A stretch of 64,000 nucleotides of DNA from UTCFX2 sp002050125 (GTDB lineage: Bacteria > Chloroflexota > Anaerolineae > Anaerolineales > UBA4823). Where the stretch lies: contig JAOSJQ010000001.1 of assembly GCA_027494035.1 (NCBI GenBank), positions 1,612,001-1,676,000 on the forward strand, in the 5' to 3' direction. Positions 60,637 through 64,000 of the stretch are shown one piece after another. The notes below the pieces were generated by a model. That model ran no database searches. It was given only the letters and a program-made list of their open reading frames with translations, and was not told the origin of the DNA. The position numbers and the translations under genes are program-made. Position 1 is the stretch's first letter, and every line of letters starts with the position of its first letter.

Positions 60637-61968
60637 CTATCGCCTGATCAACGGCATGTAAATGGTGTGGCGCAGCAACCGTCCGTAGATGTCGGCGCTG
60701 GCGCCGCCGTCGATGTCGTGCTCCCAGGCTACCAGGTAACTGATAGAGCCGCCGTTCACAGCCGGGTATTCACGATCTGCGTTTTGATGTGGACCGCAGA
60801 TCAGGAATTCATCATCGAACGACTCCGACGGGGATGCCAGGCGTCCCCAAACGCCAAATTCCCCGGTGGTATATTCGTCCTGCCAGACCACCAGGTAACG
60901 CCCCCCAGGTCCGCAAGTCATATCGGCGTTGAACTGATCGCTGGTCGTATCCACGATTTGATAGACGTTTCCCAGCGCCGCCGTACCGCTGAGATAGCGG
61001 GCATAGATGGCATAATCGCCTTTGCTCTGATCGGACTGCCAGGCGACCAGAAATTGGTCCGCCTGGGCGCAGGCGGCTACGGCTGGCTTCTCTTCAATTG
61101 CTGACCAGCCGGCGATGGAGAACTCCCCTGTGACGGACGGCGTTCCACCGGTCAATGGTGTGCCTTCACCTGAGAGGCGGATGCCGTAGATGTCCACCGC
61201 GCTGCCCGTCTTGACGACATCCCAAACGACCAGGTATTCGTTGCGGCTCGGGTTGTAAGCCACGTCCGGGTAGTCGCGGTTTTCCGTCCCGCTCGAAACC
61301 ACAAAGGGGCTATAAGGGAAGCCGCTGCCATCCGCCCACACCCGCCGGGCGCTGATATAGCTGGCTACACTCGTCTGAAAGTTCACCCATACCACCAGGA
61401 ATTCTTGTTGGGTAGATGCAAAAACTGTCACCGGGTGCCCCTGGTTGCTGGAGAAATTGCAGATCGAGAAATCGAGCAGGCTGGCAGAAGGACCGCTCCA
61501 GGGGATGAAACGCCCATGGACATCCCAGTTGCTGGCATCGCCATTTAAATCATAAACGAACACCACCAGATAACGGTCGTGGGTTGGGTCATAGGCGACT
61601 GACGGGTTCATCTGGTTGTTAGCATTGCTCGACACGGTGAACGAAATCAACTGCCGTCCATCGCTGGCGATACGCCGGGCATAGATTTTGTGGACATTGC
61701 CTGGTAAGACGCTTTCCCAGACGACCAGATATTCGTTGTGGACCGAATTGTAGGCGATCACCGGGCTGTATTCGTAGGATGGGTTTACGAAGATCGGGAA
61801 AATTGGGTCGGAAACTGGAGGGCTGGCTGCCGGCTGGAGCAGGGCTGACGCCTCCACTCGATCAGCGAACATGCCGGCATTGGCTGTCACTGTCGGGGCA
61901 GCAACCAAGAAGGGCGCGACACCCGCAGCCAAAATAATCAGGACACAAGATAGCTTTTTGATGAACAT
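60637..61968 (-). CDS. Secreted beta-propeller-like repeat protein
   Basis: 443 residues from MFIKKLSCVLIILAAGVAPF (61968); a longer frame to 62049 is less likely. Signal peptide to about residue 28. The mature part has about six repeats of the pattern P-x-(V/I)AYN-x4-(N/D)EYLVVWE (for instance YSPVIAYNSVHNEYLVVWE and YPDVAYNPSRNEYLVVWD), as in extracellular propeller proteins. It ends TIYMPLIRR, a common C-terminal tail (YLPLI-type) of Chloroflexota secreted proteins. Function unknown. Confidence 0.8.
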   Translation of the reverse strand: MFIKKLSCVLIILAAGVAPFLVAAPTVTANAGMFADRVEASALLQPAASPPVSDPIFPIFVNPSYEYSPVIAYNSVHNEYLVVWESVLPGNVHKIYARRIASDGRQLISFTVSSNANNQMNPSVAYDPTHDRYLVVFVYDLNGDASNWDVHGRFIPWSGPSASLLDFSICNFSSNQGHPVTVFASTQQEFLVVWVNFQTSVASYISARRVWADGSGFPYSPFVVSSGTENRDYPDVAYNPSRNEYLVVWDVVKTGSAVDIYGIRLSGEGTPLTGGTPSVTGEFSIAGWSAIEEKPAVAACAQADQFLVAWQSDQSKGDYAIYARYLSGTAALGNVYQIVDTTSDQFNADMTCGPGGRYLVVWQDEYTTGEFGVWGRLASPSESFDDEFLICGPHQNADREYPAVNGGSISYLVAWEHDIDGGASADIYGRLLRHTIYMPLIRR

Positions 61969-62254
61969 GGCTCCTCCTAGCCGCGCTGGCGGGCAGGTTT
62001 GCAGCCTGTATGCAAACCTATGCCAAATACAACCAGCATCCTTATCCACAAGTTTAATATTTTTTACCTTTGAAAGTTACGGATCTGACCATAGCTGCGC
62101 AAAGCAATGGACCGCCGGTGTGCTCCTCCCCATTTCTCCATAGTCACTGCAGTCTGACCGGTGGACAAAAAGCGGCTTTGAGGGACATTAATCACCCACT
62201 CATAATTTATACTATACAGAAAAATATTGCGCGTGTCAATCGGGTCGTGATTGA

Positions 62255-63466
62255 GTGTTTGTAACATAAGCGGTAGGCGAAAGTTGAAAATAGCTGGAGA
62301 TACAATCCATCCCTGTCACGGACCAGGCTTAGAAGGCCAAGCCTGCGCCACTCAATAACAATCCAGCCTGCATACCTTGCCAGGATTTGTATCCCCGCAT
62401 CGTGCGAGCGCGCATTTTCATGCGTCCAATAGCCTGCTCCGTGCCGTTGTTGGTCCAGGGCACGTCGGCTTGCCAATCGAATAGCCGATAGCTGTTCCAG
62501 TGCTCGCTCAAACGGATGAGCAACAGGCGGAGTTGATCCAAGGGGGAAAGCTCGCCGTCTCTACCGGTTCGGCGTTCAGGGATTTGCTTCCACAACTCAA
62601 ACAACCGGCGGCTGCCTTCGGGGGGCAAGTCCGCCAGCAAGGCTTTGATCTCTTCCAGCACCCACAGCCAGTCTTTGGGGACGGTTTCACTCAACTCGCG
62701 TAAGGCTCGCCCCACCCAGCGGCGCATATGGAACTGACACACCTGATGCTCCAGTCCCAGTTTCTCAGCCACCTTGCGATAGGTGACCAGGTCATCGGTG
62801 GCGATTACGCTCACCCCCAGACGCTGGACGAGGGGCTCCAGAAAGCGGCGCACGGCTTGGGGGTTGGCTTCATCCAAATGACCCACGGCTACCGGTTGAC
62901 CATTCCCCAGGTCAACTGCCACCAACACCGGCTGTTTCTTGCCCCAACCCAATGGGTATAGCCCGTCCATCCCCAGAACGCGCACGCCCTGCCAGCGCCG
63001 CCGCTGCTCCCACAGTTTTGCCTGTTCTTGCAAATCGCGCCAGATGCTCATATGGCTTAGCCGAACCCCAAATGCTGCCAGCGCCACACACGTGCCCCGC
63101 AAACTCAGCCCTAAGACCCACAAGATCGCTGCCAGCTTGCGCATGCGCTGGGTCTGATCCGCCTGGTCCACTCCCTGGGGATAATGACGAAAGGTACGCC
63201 GACACTGACAACAGCGATATCGATAAACACTCACCGTGCGATGCCGGTTGTCTCGCACCGGTTTGCTCACTTTCCCCCAGCGCTGAAAGGTCTCTCCCTG
63301 ACAATAGCGATATCTCTGTGGCCGATTTACCGTTTTCCGCTTGACTTCTGGCAGTCTTAGGACGACAATTGACATGGCAAGCTCCGTTTCGATGGCGGTG
63401 TGGAAACTCCCATCTTACTCGGAGCTTGCTCTTTTTGTCAAAACCTACCTCCTATGTTACAGACAC
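62255..63466. mobile_element. Complete insertion sequence, 1212 bp, with 8-bp target duplication
   Basis: The ends are imperfect inverted repeats: left GTGTTTGTAACATAAGCGG (from 62255), right end reversed GTGTCTGTAACATAGGAGG (to 63466). Both are flanked by the direct repeat GTGATTGA (62247-62254 and 63467-63474), a clean 8-bp target duplication. One transposase gene fills it. An 8-bp duplication and this size fit the IS256 or ISL3 families; the exact family is not assigned. Confidence 0.9.
62329..63375 (-). CDS. DDE transposase with N-terminal zinc ribbon
   Basis: 348 residues, intact. N-terminal zinc-ribbon-like part (RYRYCQGETF; YRYRCCQCRRTFRHYP), HTH (LRGTCVALAAFGVRLSHMSI), then a DDE core: VRVLGMDGLYPLG (first Asp), VIATDDLVTYRKVAE (second Asp), QVCQFHMRRW (C-x2-H) and PWTNNGTEQAIGRMKMRART (Glu). 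The intact frame and tidy ends suggest recent activity. Confidence 0.9.
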   Translation of the reverse strand: MSIVVLRLPEVKRKTVNRPQRYRYCQGETFQRWGKVSKPVRDNRHRTVSVYRYRCCQCRRTFRHYPQGVDQADQTQRMRKLAAILWVLGLSLRGTCVALAAFGVRLSHMSIWRDLQEQAKLWEQRRRWQGVRVLGMDGLYPLGWGKKQPVLVAVDLGNGQPVAVGHLDEANPQAVRRFLEPLVQRLGVSVIATDDLVTYRKVAEKLGLEHQVCQFHMRRWVGRALRELSETVPKDWLWVLEEIKALLADLPPEGSRRLFELWKQIPERRTGRDGELSPLDQLRLLLIRLSEHWNSYRLFDWQADVPWTNNGTEQAIGRMKMRARTMRGYKSWQGMQAGLLLSGAGLAF

Positions 63467-64000
63467 GTGATTGATATTTTCAGGGGAATTGTCGCGCTGG
63501 CCGGGTTCGAGGTTGTCTGCGGCGTGAGAAATCTACCAACCGGGGCGCTCGAAGCTGGGTAATAATGGTTGGTTTATCACAAGCGAATTTAGCGGATTTG
63601 ACCTCAGGAAAAGCTGAAAGAACCCAAGGAACAACTGGAAAAAGCTGTTTATAGCTCAATGACGGTTCTATCGTACGATTACGGTCGGAGTTTTCCAGAC
63701 ATGTTTGGGGTTATGACTTCAGCCAGGATCATACTCACAACGGCGTTCTTTTTTGACAAAGCATTAGTCGGTTGGTTTTCGGATGGTTTACCAAAGAGTG
63801 TAAATCGGTATGATAACAAGGAGCAAGACGCCGATGATAAACCCCGTCTCTGCTACCAGGCGGGTCGCTCGACCTTCTGTCTCGCCCACTCTTCCTTCGA
63901 ATGGGAGGAGCAAAATCGATCACGTGGTAGACATGCTCCTGAACGGTGTTTACCAAAAGCAGTTCCAATTTTGGGCTGTATTGACGGATAGTTGGTATGT
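63467..64000. other. Window end: no gene supported
   Basis: Apart from the right-hand target duplication at 63467-63474, the last 534 bp contain only short frames on both strands without recognisable domains or good ribosome sites. A hydrophobic stretch in one minus-strand frame near 63790-63860 could be the end of a membrane protein broken by the same kind of indel seen elsewhere, but I cannot support it. Confidence 0.4.

Noticed and set aside
63659..63991. A 110-residue plus-strand ORF at the window end
   Set aside because: No recognisable domain, biased composition and no convincing ribosome site; a minus-strand frame there is equally unsupported.

Overview
The window looks like a chromosomal segment of an Anaerolineae-type Chloroflexota. 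This rests on family content only, with no marker-gene placement: lipoproteins with NBR1-type Ig domains and Thr/Pro linkers, tandem C39-like peptidases, a VanW protein, a T-box in front of serS, a two-module NirK and a quinol-type NO reductase. Base composition is GC-rich, except for an AT-rich patch at about 52.6-54.6 kb that looks acquired.

Layout. 1-4.3 kb: the end of a type I-C CRISPR-Cas operon (cas8c partial, cas5c, cas3), with a WYL regulator joined in frame to Cas3. 4.8-14.7 kb: nitrogen-oxide genes, comprising hemerythrin, two half-size membrane proteins, an NnrS-like protein, DUF2249, a TusA-like protein, a CopD-like protein, Mrp, MIP18, ferredoxin, NirK and an FNR/DNR-type regulator. 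Two perfect TTGAT-N4-ATCAA boxes sit in this block. 14.8-19.2 kb: housekeeping genes (AlkA-like, DUF488, trpS, aspA, a Rnk/GreA-like factor). 19.5-28.7 kb: a PocR-PAS-GAF sensor kinase with a LuxR-type response regulator, a receiver-only protein, an FAD reductase, cupin, OsmC, a DsbA-like protein with an in-frame TGA at the first active-site cysteine and a SECIS-like hairpin behind it, a second hemerythrin and qNorB. 28.8-29.0 kb: two tRNAs. 29.1-32.7 kb: NfeD, an M48 peptidase and a self-contained operon of five small peptides sharing an N-terminal motif. 32.8-52.2 kb: lipA, queG, three C39-like paralogues, sbcD, a CBS-ACT protein, a 7TM-HD phosphohydrolase, ybeY, dgkA, an endonuclease IV-like gene, a PrsA-like foldase, T-box-serS and vanW. 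52.3-59.0 kb: accessory genes, including an Mrr-like nuclease, a PUR-family protein, a MocR/DUF2917 pair, and a methyltransferase beside a BglII-like nuclease with its middle deleted. 59.1-63.5 kb: an MgtC/DUF4010 protein, a secreted repeat protein and a complete insertion sequence with an 8-bp target duplication.

How it works together. NirK would make NO, qNorB would reduce it to N2O, and hemerythrins, the NnrS-like protein and the Fe-S/sulfur carrier genes would limit NO damage. The FNR/DNR-like regulator and the PocR kinase pair are the likely controllers, and a 52-bp element repeated upstream of hemerythrin and of the usp/regulator pair may be a shared operator.

Caution. About 13 genes carry a single-base frameshift, nearly all in short homopolymers, and each is repaired by one base. 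This is best explained by sequencing or assembly error, so those genes are annotated as single CDSs with the break noted. The TGA in the DsbA-like gene is not of this kind.
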